Assembly: GCF_014207965.1 (NCBI RefSeq)
Contig: NZ_JACHLM010000004.1
Span: forward strand, 186,001 to 250,000
From: Brevundimonas bullata
Lineage (GTDB): Bacteria; Pseudomonadota; Alphaproteobacteria; Caulobacterales; Caulobacteraceae
DNA: 64,000 nt
Reading direction: 5' to 3'
Positions 38,250-47,929 of the stretch are shown here, in pieces. Within the stretch, counting starts at the first letter, position 1, and every line of letters starts with the position of its first letter. Both the position numbers and the translations under genes were made by a program. The notes below the pieces were generated by a model. The model saw only the letters and a program-made list of their open reading frames with translations. It was not told the origin of the DNA and did no database searches.

Positions 38250-39239
38250 TCAGGATTGCGCCCGCTCTAGGGCGCGGCCCGCGGCCGCCAGCTCGCTCGC
38301 CATCACCGCCTTTAGGCGCTGCGGGGCCTCAATCGTCACCTGCTCGCCCCAGCTGAACAGGTGCCAGGCCAGTTCGCGCATGCCCGAGGCGCGGAACCGC
38401 ACCACGACCGAACCATCCGCCTGGCCCTCAATGGTTTGCGTCGGGTGCCAGCGCCAGCCGCGCGCCTCGGCCGCGCCCTCGGGAGCGATGCGCAGCACCA
38501 CCTCCTCGATCTCGTCCTGATAGATGCCGAAGGACTGACTGGCGAAGGCCGCCAGATCGAAGTCGGCTGGCGGCGCCGCCACCCCGTCGCCCGCCTCGAC
38601 TGAGGTCATCCGGTCAAGACGGAAAGTCTGGATGCGCCCGCTCTCGCGGTCCGCCGCCACCAGATAATTGGCGCGCCCGAACATGATACCGCACGGAGCA
38701 ACGCTGCGGCTGCGCGCCTCGGCCCCGGGTCGCGAATAGATGAAGCCCAGAGGTCGGCCCGCCAGCACCGCCCCACGAATCTCGGCCAGCACCGCCTCGT
38801 CCGCCGAGGGACGCGGCCCGGCTTGAACGGCGATGGTCTCGGCGCGGACCAGGGCCTCCAGATCGGGCGCGAGCCGGTTCAGGGTGGTCGAGCGCATCGC
38901 TGCCTTCACCTTACGCTCCAGCCCCTCCAGGGCCGCCGCCCGCCCCGCCTCGCCTGCGCCGCGCAATCCCGCCGCCGCCTTGGTCAACTCCAGCATCTCG
39001 GTCGCGGTCGGGGCCTGCTCAAAGGCCGACAGACCGCCGCGAATGCGCCAGCGCTTGGTCGGCGGGTCCGACACCTCCTCGACCTGCGGGAACAGCATCA
39101 GCACCGCGTCGCGCATCCGCTCGGCCGTACGCCGCCCGACCCGCAGCTGGCCCGCCATTTCGTTGAGCGTCAGGCCCTCGGCGCTGGCCGCCATGCCCCG
39201 CGCCAGGTCGATGACCATCGCCGCCTTGTCGTGCCGCAA
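38250..39239 (-). CDS. WYL-domain transcriptional regulator
   Basis: A 329-residue regulator with an N-terminal DeoR-like winged helix (LTLNEMAGQLRVGRRTAERM near residues 23-42) and a WYL ligand-binding domain from about 150 (LAGRPLGFIYSR, then ADRESGRIQTFRLDRM) and a WCX tail. Proteins of this type sense oligonucleotides, c-di-GMP or DNA damage. I propose the TTG start at 39239, which follows GGAG at a good distance and gives the usual N-terminus; the open frame continues to 39305 but adds residues unlike the family. It is divergent from the 80-residue gene. Confidence 0.87.
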   Translation of the reverse strand: MRHDKAAMVIDLARGMAASAEGLTLNEMAGQLRVGRRTAERMRDAVLMLFPQVEEVSDPPTKRWRIRGGLSAFEQAPTATEMLELTKAAAGLRGAGEAGRAAALEGLERKVKAAMRSTTLNRLAPDLEALVRAETIAVQAGPRPSADEAVLAEIRGAVLAGRPLGFIYSRPGAEARSRSVAPCGIMFGRANYLVAADRESGRIQTFRLDRMTSVEAGDGVAAPPADFDLAAFASQSFGIYQDEIEEVVLRIAPEGAAEARGWRWHPTQTIEGQADGSVVVRFRASGMRELAWHLFSWGEQVTIEAPQRLKAVMASELAAAGRALERAQS

Positions 39240-39332
39240 GAAACTTCTCCACAGAGATACGTCCGAACCTGACGCAATGCTGTCGCATCCTCTCAACATC
39301 AGCAAGAGGCAATCGCTTCAGGAGATCACGAC

Positions 39333-39575
39333 ATGGCCTTCGCCCGCACCCCGACGGTTCAAAAGCCCGCCCGCAAGACCTTCGCCGACCGCTACATGAT
39401 CGTGCCGTGCGAGGCCGAGGGCGACCTGGCCGTCATCTGGGACCGCCAGGAAGAACAGGTCGTGGACGTCATCTCAGCCTCGGCCAGCAGCCGTTACTCG
39501 GACGAGGACGCCCTGTGGGACGAGTTCCACGCCGCCCCGGCCGCCGCGGGCCACGACTGGCGCATGGCGGCCTGA
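39333..39575 (+). CDS. small conserved-looking protein next to the WYL regulator
   Basis: Eighty residues: a basic N-terminus (VQKPARKTFADRYMIVPCEA) followed by an acidic part (EGDLAVIWDRQEEQVVDVIS) and a C-terminus ending DWRMAA. I recognise no domain. It begins 94 bases from the divergent WYL regulator, with AGGAG ahead of the ATG, so it is likely a real gene and a candidate target of that regulator. Confidence 0.65.
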   Translation: MAFARTPTVQKPARKTFADRYMIVPCEAEGDLAVIWDRQEEQVVDVISASASSRYSDEDALWDEFHAAPAAAGHDWRMAA

Positions 39576-39646
39576 CGGAACCCGCAAAGCCTAACAGCGT
39601 TCGGCCTGAACTGACCCCTATGGTCACGCCAGCCGGGAAGTTGTTG

Positions 39647-40225
39647 ATGACGTCGTCTCACACCGCCGCGCCTTCGCTCGAAGACATCGTGAAGTCGGCC
39701 CTCCACCGATCATGGTGGCTGTTGCTGCTGCGTGGGATCATCGCCGTCGCCTTCGGCGTCGCGACCTTCGTCTGGCCGCAGATCAGCCTGCTGAGCCTGA
39801 TCCTCGTCTATGGAATCTACGCCGTGGCGGACGGCGTTCTGGCCCTGATCGCCGCCATTCGCGGCGGCGGCATCGCCCCGCGCTGGTGGCTGGCGCTGGG
39901 CGGGGTGGTCAGCATCCTGGCGGGCGGTCTGGCCTTCGTCTGGCCCGGCCTGACGGCCCTGGTCCTGGTCTATCTGATCGGCTTCTGGTCGATCATGCGC
40001 GGGATCATCGAGATCGTCGGCGCCATTCGCCTGCGCAAGGAAATCGCCAACGAGTGGACCCTGATCGCGGCGGGGGTCCTGTCGGTGATCTTCGGCCTGA
40101 TCCTGGTCTTTGCGCCGGGCAGCGGGGCCATGGGCCTGCTGTGGCTGATCGCGGCCTGGGCCATCCTGTTTGGCGGCCTGCTGATCGTCCTCGCCTTCCG
40201 CGTCAGGAAGCTGGCGAAGGCGTAA
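39647..40225 (+). CDS. HdeD family membrane protein (DUF308)
   Basis: A 192-residue inner-membrane protein with six helices arranged as three hairpins, each ending in the DUF308 pattern (FGVATFVWPQISLLSL, LAGGLAFVWPGLTALV, FGLILVFAPGSGAMGL). In E. coli HdeD is tied to acid resistance at high cell density; the function here is unproven. ATG 39647 is preceded by GGAAG; ATG 39620 in frame has no ribosome site. It overlaps the 3' end of the convergent amidohydrolase by 23 bases. Confidence 0.9.
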   Translation: MTSSHTAAPSLEDIVKSALHRSWWLLLLRGIIAVAFGVATFVWPQISLLSLILVYGIYAVADGVLALIAAIRGGGIAPRWWLALGGVVSILAGGLAFVWPGLTALVLVYLIGFWSIMRGIIEIVGAIRLRKEIANEWTLIAAGVLSVIFGLILVFAPGSGAMGLLWLIAAWAILFGGLLIVLAFRVRKLAKA

Positions 40226-41669
40226 AGTCCGCGTTGCGGGCGACGACGCGGGCGCGGATCTCGCCGCGCATCCGCTCCAGTTCGTCCGCGTCGATCAGAC
40301 GACCGCGCAGCACCACGTCGGCGATGCGCCGCGTCGCCGACACGTCCTTGAGCGGGTCCGCCTCCAGCACCAGCAGATCCGCCGACTTGCCCGCCGCCAC
40401 CGCGCCGTAGCGCTCTCCCTGGTTCAGGAAGCGCGGCCCGTCCACGACCGACCCCATCAGGGCCTCGCGCGACGTCAGCCCCAGCTTCACATAGAGCTCC
40501 AGCTCGTCGTGCAGCGAGAAGCCCGGATAGTTGAACGAGTTGAGGAAGCCCGCATCCGTCCCGGTCAGGATGGTCACACCCGCGTCGCGCAGCATGGGCA
40601 GGGTGCGGGCGGTGACGTCCTTGACGAAATGGCGGTCGGCCACCTGCTGCGGCGTCGCCTTGGCCGCCCGCTCGACGCGCCAGGCATAGGTGGCGCGGAT
40701 GCCCGGCCCGACATAGGCCAGGCCGGCGTCGTGCGAGTGGTCGTCCAGATCGAGGTTCGCCAGCGTGGTCGAGCCGTAAAGGGTCGGCGACACCGCCGTG
40801 CCCAGTTCACGCAGCCGAGCATAAACGCGCCGCGCCGTCTCCACGTCGAAGGTGTCGGCATAGCGCCGCATGGTCTGGGCGTAGGTGTACTTGCCCGCCA
40901 GATAGTCGGCGGCGATGGCGGCCTCGTCCTTCGAGCCTGCTTTCATGGCGTAGTCGAGGTGTTCGATGGACGACAGACCCGCCTCGGCGGCCTCCAGCAC
41001 GGTGATGCTGGCCGGGATGTGGGCCGAGGTCTTCATGCCCCGCTTCTTGGCCTCGCGCACGGCGTAGAGGAAGAGTTCGGGCTTCAGGGTGTTGTCGGTG
41101 ATCTTGACGAAATCGACGCGCAGGGCCTGCAGTCGGTCCAGGGCGGCGTCGACATCGGCCTCGCTGCCCGTCTCGATCACGCCCTTCCAGACCGGGGCGA
41201 TGCCCTCGATCTTGGGACCGGAGGTGAAGATGCGCGGGCTGTCGGGCGTCGGCGGGGCGTCGCGCCAGTCCAGCACCTGCTGCGCCAGGTCGCCCGCCGC
41301 GTCGCGCACCGCCACCACGCCGTTGACGACATAGAGGGGCATCAGCTCGGCGTTCTCGCCGATCAGGGTCTCGCCGCCGCCGAAGTGGACGTGCATGTCC
41401 CACAGGCCGGGCATGACGTAGCGGTCGCCGAGATCCTGCGTCCGCGCCGCGCGATAGCGGCTGGCCTGTCCCTCAGGGAGGACGGCGACGATGTCCCCGC
41501 CGCGCACGGCCACCAGTTGATCAGGGGTCGTCGTCCCCTTCTCGACGTCGACCACCGTGGCCGAGGTCAGCAGCAGGTCGATCGTCTCCACCGGGGTTTC
41601 AACGGCGGTCAGCGGCGCCGTGGCGCAGGCGGACAAGAGAGCGGCGGCGGCGATCAGGAAATGGCGCAT
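40203..41669 (-). CDS. lipoprotein amidohydrolase
   Basis: A 488-residue metal-dependent hydrolase with a lipoprotein signal (LLSAC near residue 15). The amidohydrolase barrel has the metal site HVHFGG near 92-97, a candidate carboxylated Lys in VDFVKITD, downstream His in SAHIP and IEHLDY, and the catalytic Asp in GTDAGFLN near 360. The C-terminal composite domain closes with GKSADLLVLEADPL. Relatives are annotated as imidazolonepropionase-like or Xaa-Pro dipeptidases, so an envelope peptidase or cyclic-amide hydrolase is likely; the substrate is unknown. Confidence 0.88.
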   Translation of the reverse strand: MRHFLIAAAALLSACATAPLTAVETPVETIDLLLTSATVVDVEKGTTTPDQLVAVRGGDIVAVLPEGQASRYRAARTQDLGDRYVMPGLWDMHVHFGGGETLIGENAELMPLYVVNGVVAVRDAAGDLAQQVLDWRDAPPTPDSPRIFTSGPKIEGIAPVWKGVIETGSEADVDAALDRLQALRVDFVKITDNTLKPELFLYAVREAKKRGMKTSAHIPASITVLEAAEAGLSSIEHLDYAMKAGSKDEAAIAADYLAGKYTYAQTMRRYADTFDVETARRVYARLRELGTAVSPTLYGSTTLANLDLDDHSHDAGLAYVGPGIRATYAWRVERAAKATPQQVADRHFVKDVTARTLPMLRDAGVTILTGTDAGFLNSFNYPGFSLHDELELYVKLGLTSREALMGSVVDGPRFLNQGERYGAVAAGKSADLLVLEADPLKDVSATRRIADVVLRGRLIDADELERMRGEIRARVVARNADFTPSPAS

Positions 41670-41708
41670 GGCGTTCGCTATACGCGGGGCCCGCGCCCCG
41701 CAAGCCGA

Positions 41709-42125
41709 TCAGGGATAGAGCCGCTTCATCTCTGCCACCGACCATTCGCACAGCTCACGCAGCACGCCCACGTCGATCTGATCCAAACGCTTGATGTAGA
41801 GGCAGGATACGCTGGTCGTGTGCGGTCCCAGCCGGTCCAGCAAATCGGTCTGCGCGGTGAATCCCGGCATGATGTAAACGGTCAGCGCCGCCTTGCGGGG
41901 CGAGAAACCGATGATGGGCCATTCGGCCGGCTTCCTGGTCGAGTTGACGTAGGTGTAGCGGCCGAAACCAACGATGGACGGCCCCCACAGGACCGGCGTC
42001 TCGCCCGTGATCTCGCGCATCAGGGCGCAGACGGCCAAGGCGTCCTCGCGTCGCCGCGCCGGTTCGACGGCGGCCAGAAAGTCCTCGACCGAGGCGTCGG
42101 TCGGCTGGGTCTTGAGGTCAGACAC
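41709..42125 (-). CDS. DUF1801 family protein
   Basis: A 138-residue cytosolic protein of the DUF1801 (YdhG-like) fold: VEDFLAAVEPARRREDALAV at the start, then ALMREITGETPVLWGPSIVG and the FSPRKAALTVYIMPG block. The start is GTG 42125, overlapping the stop of the cupin gene upstream and preceded by GGAG, so the two are translationally coupled. Function is unknown; related proteins have been linked to iron or frataxin-like folds. Confidence 0.85.
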   Translation of the reverse strand: MSDLKTQPTDASVEDFLAAVEPARRREDALAVCALMREITGETPVLWGPSIVGFGRYTYVNSTRKPAEWPIIGFSPRKAALTVYIMPGFTAQTDLLDRLGPHTTSVSCLYIKRLDQIDVGVLRELCEWSVAEMKRLYP

Positions 42126-42507
42126 TCGGCGTCTCCACGGCATCCGCCGCCAGCCCCGGCGCCGTCGAACAACTGGCCAGGGTCCAGTCGCCCAGACTGC
42201 GCAACCTGCGCCAGGCCCCGGCGGGCGCCGCGATCTGCGGCTGATCCGGCCCCAGCATCAGGGGCCTCAGCCCCTGATCCGTCGCGATCTCGAGCTCCAG
42301 CTGAGCGCCCATATAGAAGGCCCAGATTTCGGTCGTCTCGACCAAGCGCCAGTCGCCCGCCTGGCCGGTCAACAGCCGGTAGTCGGTCGCCGCCTCGGAC
42401 CCGCAGACGACCAGGCCGGGATCGCGCGCCATCGGTCGGAAATGCCCGCCCTCGGGATGGGGGCTCAGCGACAGGTTGGCGATGACTTCGTCGGCGCTGA
42501 AATCCAT
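42118..42507 (-). CDS. DUF985 cupin family protein
   Basis: A 129-residue single cupin domain. The family opening is present (SADEVIANLSLSPHPEGGHF), followed by TDYRLLTGQAGDWRLV and the C-terminal WRRLRSLGDWTLASCSTAPG. DUF985 proteins are small sugar-epimerase-like cupins without a proven reaction. ATG 42507 has GGAGGGGAG upstream; an earlier in-frame start at 42525 is less well placed. It is the first gene of a two-gene operon with the DUF1801 protein. Confidence 0.87.
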   Translation of the reverse strand: MDFSADEVIANLSLSPHPEGGHFRPMARDPGLVVCGSEAATDYRLLTGQAGDWRLVETTEIWAFYMGAQLELEIATDQGLRPLMLGPDQPQIAAPAGAWRRLRSLGDWTLASCSTAPGLAADAVETPSV

Positions 42508-42653
42508 CTCCCCCTCCGCTGCCAAGGTCCATCAAGGGACAACTTCGAGCGCTTGATGGCCCTGTTCGCGGTCAGACTCAACGTCGCCGCGCCGCGCTTT
42601 AGCCACAAAACGCCGGTGTTCTAACGGTGAATTGGAGAGGCTTGGGGGATGTC

Positions 42654-43231
42654 ATGCTGATCATGTTGCTGTCGCTTGCGCTGGCGCAATCGCCGCCCGC
42701 CAATGACCCGTGCGGCTATGACCGAGCCGCCATGATGGCCCAGCCAATACGTGATTTTGATCAGAATCCGTCGGGCTGGCGCATGGTCGCCAAATCACCG
42801 GGCTGCGAAGCTCAGGCCGCCGACCTGATCAAAGCCTACCGCCGCGCCAACTGGGCGGCGCACAAACCCGCCGAAATCCACACCAGCTATTGGCACGAGG
42901 GCCAGATGCGTGCGGCGGCGGGTCAGGACCAGGCGGCGATCCCCCTGCTGATGGCCGGGGTCAACCCCTACCCGCTTCACGGCAAGGAGATCTATGCCCA
43001 GGGGACGGTCGCCTTCCTCAACCGCGACCGGCGCGGCCTAGAAGACGCTCGCGCCCGCCTCGCCGCCCTGCCCGTGCCGCCGGACTGGAGTGAGATGCAG
43101 GCGGCGGCGGCCTCCCGAGACGTCACGCTGGCGTGGCCGCCGAACCTCGACATTCTCGACCGACTGCTGGCCTGTTTCGACCGCCCCTATAGCGAAGCCT
43201 ATGGCGATTGTCGGCCCGAGACGTCCGCGCC

Positions 43232-43235
<4 letters not shown>
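42654..43235 (+). CDS. secreted hypothetical protein
   Basis: A 193-residue product starting MLIMLLSLALAQSPPA, a short signal peptide probably cleaved after ALAQ. The mature part is helical with TPR-like spacing (HTSYWHEGQMRAAAGQDQAA, then PLHGKEIYAQGTVAFL), three or four Cys and a Trp/Pro-rich end. No known domain is recognised. ATG 42654 has GGGGGA upstream; GTG 42627 would add nine residues ahead of the hydrophobic stretch. Its stop overlaps the convergent pntB stop by four bases. Confidence 0.65.
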
Positions 43236-44653
<1,418 letters not shown>

Positions 44654-44695
44654 CAGATCCCCTCCCCCAGGGTCATGTCAGTCGGTCATTTCAGA

Positions 44696-45073
44696 TCAGA
44701 AGACGTTGACGACGGCCGGCGTCGCCGCGTCGCGAGTGCCGGCCGAGGTGGCCACGCCGTTCTTGACGACGGCGACGCCGACGCCGCCCTCGCCGCCCGT
44801 CTTGGTCAGGCGGCAGCTGCCGTTGTCGCTGGGCAGACGCCCGGCCATGCGGCCCGTGCCCGTGTGGTTGATGCGGTTCATGCGGATGCCGCGCACCGTC
44901 ACGGGCGCGAACTGGCATTGCAGCGCCCAGGTCGCGCCCTGGGGCGCCGCGACGGACCAGTGCAGGCCGCCGTAAGGGTTCTGGCCGACCTCTTCGGTCT
45001 TCTGGGCCGAGGCGGCGCCCGAGGCGGCGACGGCGGCGGTCAGGACGGCGGCGAAAATCAGGGGGGTTTTCAT
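44696..45073 (-). CDS. small exported protein inside the pnt operon
   Basis: A 125-residue product with a clear signal peptide (MKTPLIFAAVLTAAVAASGA, cleaved near ASAQ). The mature part is about 100 residues with two Cys (LQCQF and GSCRL) and many Gly/Thr. I recognise no domain. It sits between the 94-residue membrane gene (11-base gap) and pntB on the same strand, so it should be co-transcribed with the transhydrogenase. A link to transhydrogenase function is only positional. Confidence 0.68.
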   Translation of the reverse strand: MKTPLIFAAVLTAAVAASGAASAQKTEEVGQNPYGGLHWSVAAPQGATWALQCQFAPVTVRGIRMNRINHTGTGRMAGRLPSDNGSCRLTKTGGEGGVGVAVVKNGVATSAGTRDAATPAVVNVF

Positions 45074-45084
45074 CACGATTACTC

Positions 45085-45369
45085 TTAGGATTTGGTCAGA
45101 CCTTGGGTGCGGGACAGTCGCCACAGCGCGGCGGCGATGAACAGCGGCCCCAGGAATATCATGGCCCAGTCGAAGACGGTCATCTCGCGGTTCTGGATGA
45201 CGATGCGCGTCAGCACGGCGGCGAAGACCAGCACCACGCCGCAGTCCTGGAACCGCAGCCGACCGATGGGGTCCTTGACCCGCACCCAGCTCCAGATCCA
45301 CAGGGCCACGCCCAGACCGGTGACGGCCCAGGAGACATAAAAGGCGAACAGAACCGGCGAGAAAATCAC
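45085..45369 (-). CDS. small membrane protein coupled to pntAb, GTG start
   Basis: Ninety-four residues with hydrophobic segments near 3-25, 45-60 and 65-85, starting VIFSPVLFAFYVSWAVTGLG and ending SRTQGLTKS. The GTG start overlaps the pntAb stop (GTGA), so it is translationally coupled to the transhydrogenase subunit. No known family motif is seen. It could be an accessory membrane subunit of the transhydrogenase or merely a neighbour. Confidence 0.68.
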   Translation of the reverse strand: MIFSPVLFAFYVSWAVTGLGVALWIWSWVRVKDPIGRLRFQDCGVVLVFAAVLTRIVIQNREMTVFDWAMIFLGPLFIAAALWRLSRTQGLTKS

Positions 45370-45692
45370 GAGGCCTTGGGCCTTTCCTTCTTCTTGTACA
45401 TGGCCAGCATCCGTCGCGTGACCATGAAGCCGCCGAAGATGTTGACGCTGGCGAGCGTCACCGCCGCCACGCCCGCGCCCTTGGCGATCCAGGCGTTCGG
45501 ACCAGCAGCCTCGGGGCTCAGCGCCGCTGCGGCGATCAGGCCGCCGACGATGATGACGCTGGAAATGGCGTTGGTCACGGCCATCAGCGGCGTGTGCAGC
45601 GCAGGCGTCACGCTCCACACCACATAATAGCCGACGAAGATCGCCAGCACGAAGATGGCCAGGCGGAAGACGGTGGGATCGACGTGTTCCAT
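45366..45692 (-). CDS. pntAb: NAD(P) transhydrogenase subunit alpha part 2 (PntAb)
   Basis: Membrane part of the alpha subunit as a separate 108-residue protein with three helices: AIFVLAIFVGYYVVWSVTP, the NAISSVIIVGGLIAAAAL segment and ASVNIFGGFMVTRRML. The motif TPALHTPLMAVTNAIS is diagnostic. In E. coli this is fused to the NAD-binding part; the split three-gene form is usual in alphaproteobacteria. Here it is separated from pntAa by a DUF559 gene and starts two bases after that gene ends. Confidence 0.94.
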   Translation of the reverse strand: MEHVDPTVFRLAIFVLAIFVGYYVVWSVTPALHTPLMAVTNAISSVIIVGGLIAAAALSPEAAGPNAWIAKGAGVAAVTLASVNIFGGFMVTRRMLAMYKKKERPKAS

Positions 45693-45694
45693 GT

Positions 45695-46225
45695 TCAGAT
45701 CACCTTTCCTATGCGGTTCGAGGCGAGATTTTGAATACGGGTCACGACCCCGTCCATGTCGGCCTCGACCTCACGGGTCGATACCCTCAGCGTAACGTAG
45801 CCTTGGCCTTCAAACCACGCATCGCGCTTCAGATCGCGTAGCGCCACGTGCGTCAGATTGTGCACGTCGCCATCGACCTCGACCACCAGTGAGGCACGAT
45901 GGCATATAAAGTCGGCCACATACGGACCAACCGGACCTTGACGCCGAAAGCGCACGGGCAGTTCGCGCAGGCGCTCCCACAATTTCGCTTCCGTCCAGGT
46001 CGGCTCGGCGCGCAAACGACGCGCGCGCTTAACCGTCCGTGTCGGCGTCCTATTCCGCTCAAAGCCCTCCCCCTCGATGGGGGAGGGTTGGGTGGGGGTG
46101 AAGGCAGACGGTTTCAAGATGGGTGAAGGCGACGCCTCACCAGTCTCGCCGGCGACGTCCGCGTTCACACCCCCATCCCCAACCCTTCCCCCATCGAGGG
46201 GGAAGGGAGCATATTCGCTGATCAT
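45695..46225 (-). CDS. DUF559 endonuclease-like protein inserted in the pnt operon
   Basis: A 176-residue frame. Residues about 66-170 form a DUF559 (Vsr-like, PD-(D/E)xK fold) domain: RRLRAEPTWTEAKLWERLRE, FRRQGPVGPYVADFICH and LVVEVDGDVHN with the expected acidic residues. Residues 1-57 are unlike the family and are encoded by a palindromic repeat (46065-46207). ATG 46225 overlaps the pntAa stop (ATGA), but a downstream start nearer the domain is possible. It interrupts pntAa-pntAb without a terminator. Nuclease activity is inferred from the fold only. Confidence 0.8.
   Translation of the reverse strand: MISEYAPFPLDGGRVGDGGVNADVAGETGEASPSPILKPSAFTPTQPSPIEGEGFERNRTPTRTVKRARRLRAEPTWTEAKLWERLRELPVRFRRQGPVGPYVADFICHRASLVVEVDGDVHNLTHVALRDLKRDAWFEGQGYVTLRVSTREVEADMDGVVTRIQNLASNRIGKVI
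46065..46207. repeat. REP-like palindromic repeat pair, copy C, inside a coding frame
   Basis: Arms CCCTCCCCCTCGATGGGGGA and the near complement ending at 46207 flank a spacer; a GGTTGGGTGGGGG tail follows the left hairpin. Unlike the other copies it does not lie between genes: it is read as the N-terminal codons of the DUF559 protein. Confidence 0.8.
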
Positions 46226-47355
46226 CCCTTCACGCCTTCATGCACGACGGCCCCACCGTGCGTCACGACAGCGGCTTTGAGGATTTCGTCGTCCAGATCC
46301 AGCGTCACGACGCCCTCCTTCAGCATCAATCCGACGAAGGCGGTCAGGTTGCGCGCATAAAGGGCGCTGGCGTCCGCCGCGATCCGGCCCGGCAGGTTGG
46401 TGTAGCCGACGATGGACACGCCGTTCGCCGTGGTCACGACCTCGCCCGCCTTGGCGCCCGCGACGTTGCCGCCCGCCTCGACCGCCAGATCGATCAGGAC
46501 CGAGCCGGGCTTCATCGACGCCACCTGTTCGGCGCTGACCAGCACCGGCGCCGCGCGGCCGGGGATCAGGGCCGTGGTGATGACGATGTCCTGCTTCTTG
46601 ATGTGTTCGCCGGTCAGGGCAGCCTGCTTGGCCTGGTATTCCGGCGACATCGGCTTGGCGTAGCCGCCCGCCGTCTGGGCGTTCTTGAACTCTTCGTCCT
46701 CGACCGCCAGAAACTTGGCGCCCAGGCTTTCGACCTGTTCCTTGGTCGCCGGGCGCACGTCGGTGGCGGTGACCACCGCGCCCAGACGCCGGGCCGTAGC
46801 GATGGCCTGCAAGCCCGCCACGCCCACGCCCATGACGAAGACCTTGGCCGGGGCGACCGTGCCCGCCGCCGTCATCATCATCGGGAAGCCCTTGCCGAAG
46901 GCATAGGCCGCCTCGATCACCGCGCGGTAGCCGGCCAGATTGGCCTGGGACGACAACACGTCCATGACCTGGGCGCGGGTGATGCGCGGCACGAATTCCA
47001 TGGCGAAGGCAGTGACGCCGGCGCCCTTCAGCGCTTCGACCGTGTCCTTCTCGCGATAGGCGTCCAGCATGGCGATAACGATGGCGCCAGGCTTGAGCGC
47101 GCTGGTTTCCTGCGCCGTTGGGCCGCGCACCTTCAGCACGATGTCGGCGCCCTCCAGCACTGCGCGGGTGTCGGGCTTCACCGTGGCCCCGGCCTCAGCG
47201 TAGTCGGCGTCGAGAATGGACGAGCCGATCCCCGTCCCGGCCTCGACCGAGACGGTCGCGCCGAGCGCGATCAGCTTCTTCACCGTCTCCGGCGTTACAG
47301 CGCAACGCGTTTCGCCTTCACGGCGCTCGCGGGTCACGGCGATGGCGACAGCCAA
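46222..47355 (-). CDS. pntAa: NAD(P) transhydrogenase subunit alpha part 1 (PntAa), TTG start
   Basis: NAD(H)-binding peripheral subunit of the proton-translocating transhydrogenase, 377 residues, cytosolic side. The start matches the family (AVTRERREGETRCAVTPETV), with RITRAQVMDVLSSQANLAGY, the NAD fold VFVMGVGVAGLQAIATARRL and the C-terminal PGRIAADASALYARNL. The start is TTG 47355, preceded by GGGAGGG six bases away; a TTG at 47370 lies within the same site and is less suitable. First gene of the operon pntAa, DUF559, pntAb, small membrane protein, exported protein, pntB. Confidence 0.95.
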   Translation of the reverse strand: MAVAIAVTRERREGETRCAVTPETVKKLIALGATVSVEAGTGIGSSILDADYAEAGATVKPDTRAVLEGADIVLKVRGPTAQETSALKPGAIVIAMLDAYREKDTVEALKGAGVTAFAMEFVPRITRAQVMDVLSSQANLAGYRAVIEAAYAFGKGFPMMMTAAGTVAPAKVFVMGVGVAGLQAIATARRLGAVVTATDVRPATKEQVESLGAKFLAVEDEEFKNAQTAGGYAKPMSPEYQAKQAALTGEHIKKQDIVITTALIPGRAAPVLVSAEQVASMKPGSVLIDLAVEAGGNVAGAKAGEVVTTANGVSIVGYTNLPGRIAADASALYARNLTAFVGLMLKEGVVTLDLDDEILKAAVVTHGGAVVHEGVKG

Positions 47356-47516
47356 GCGAATCCCTCCCAAGTCCCCCAGAGCCCGAACGTTAGGACGAAG
47401 CCAAAGCGGGCGTCAAAGCGCAAATCGCCCCTTCGCCTGACAATTTGTTGCGGCGCGGGGGAAAATTCCACCCGTCAGCGCAAATTTCGACCTTTTCGCT
47501 CGCTGCATCGGACACG

Positions 47517-47553
47517 AAAAAGCCCGCCGGACGCGGGAGCCGGCGGGCTTTTC
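47517..47553. terminator. bidirectional terminator after the oxidase subunit IV gene
   Basis: AAAAGCCCGCCGG and CCGGCGGGCTTTT form 13 pairs around a nine-base loop with T-runs on both strands. It lies 34 bases after the minus-strand stop at 47587 and separates that gene from pntAa. Confidence 0.92.
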
Positions 47554-47586
47554 GAATACCGCAGCGCCGCAAGCGCGGCGGCGAAC

Positions 47587-47835
47587 TCAGTGGGCGGGCT
47601 TGGAGCGCAGGGCGAAGAAGCCCGCCACGCACAGAACCGCCGCGCTGATGGCGCCAGCCATGAAGCCTGCCCCGACGGCGAACCAGACGGTCAGCAGGAC
47701 CAGGATGGCGGCGGTCGCCAACGAGCCCCACTTGGCCAGGAAGAGGAAGAGGTGCCAGGTCGAGACCTGTTCCGAGATTTCCATCGTGCCGTGCACATAG
47801 GCGTGTTCGGCGTGGTCTGCGTGCTGGTCGGACAT
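47587..47835 (-). CDS. aa3-type cytochrome c oxidase subunit IV
   Basis: An 82-residue protein of the bacterial subunit IV family (PF07835-like): a His-rich N-terminus, then the motif YVHGTMEISEQVSTWHLF leading into one or two hydrophobic helices (about 32-50 and 54-72). It is a small accessory subunit of the aa3 oxidase in the inner membrane. It is alone here; catalytic subunits are not in this window. It ends at a strong terminator and follows the pepF-like gene on the same strand by a 94-bp gap. Confidence 0.87.
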   Translation of the reverse strand: MSDQHADHAEHAYVHGTMEISEQVSTWHLFLFLAKWGSLATAAILVLLTVWFAVGAGFMAGAISAAVLCVAGFFALRSKPAH

Positions 47836-47929
47836 TCAGGTCTTCCGAAAAAGAGTCGAGATTTCGACGGCTCTTATAGCGACGCCCGCGCGGGGCTCAA
47901 GCCCGCGCGGCGCCTTGCTGCGTTCATGG

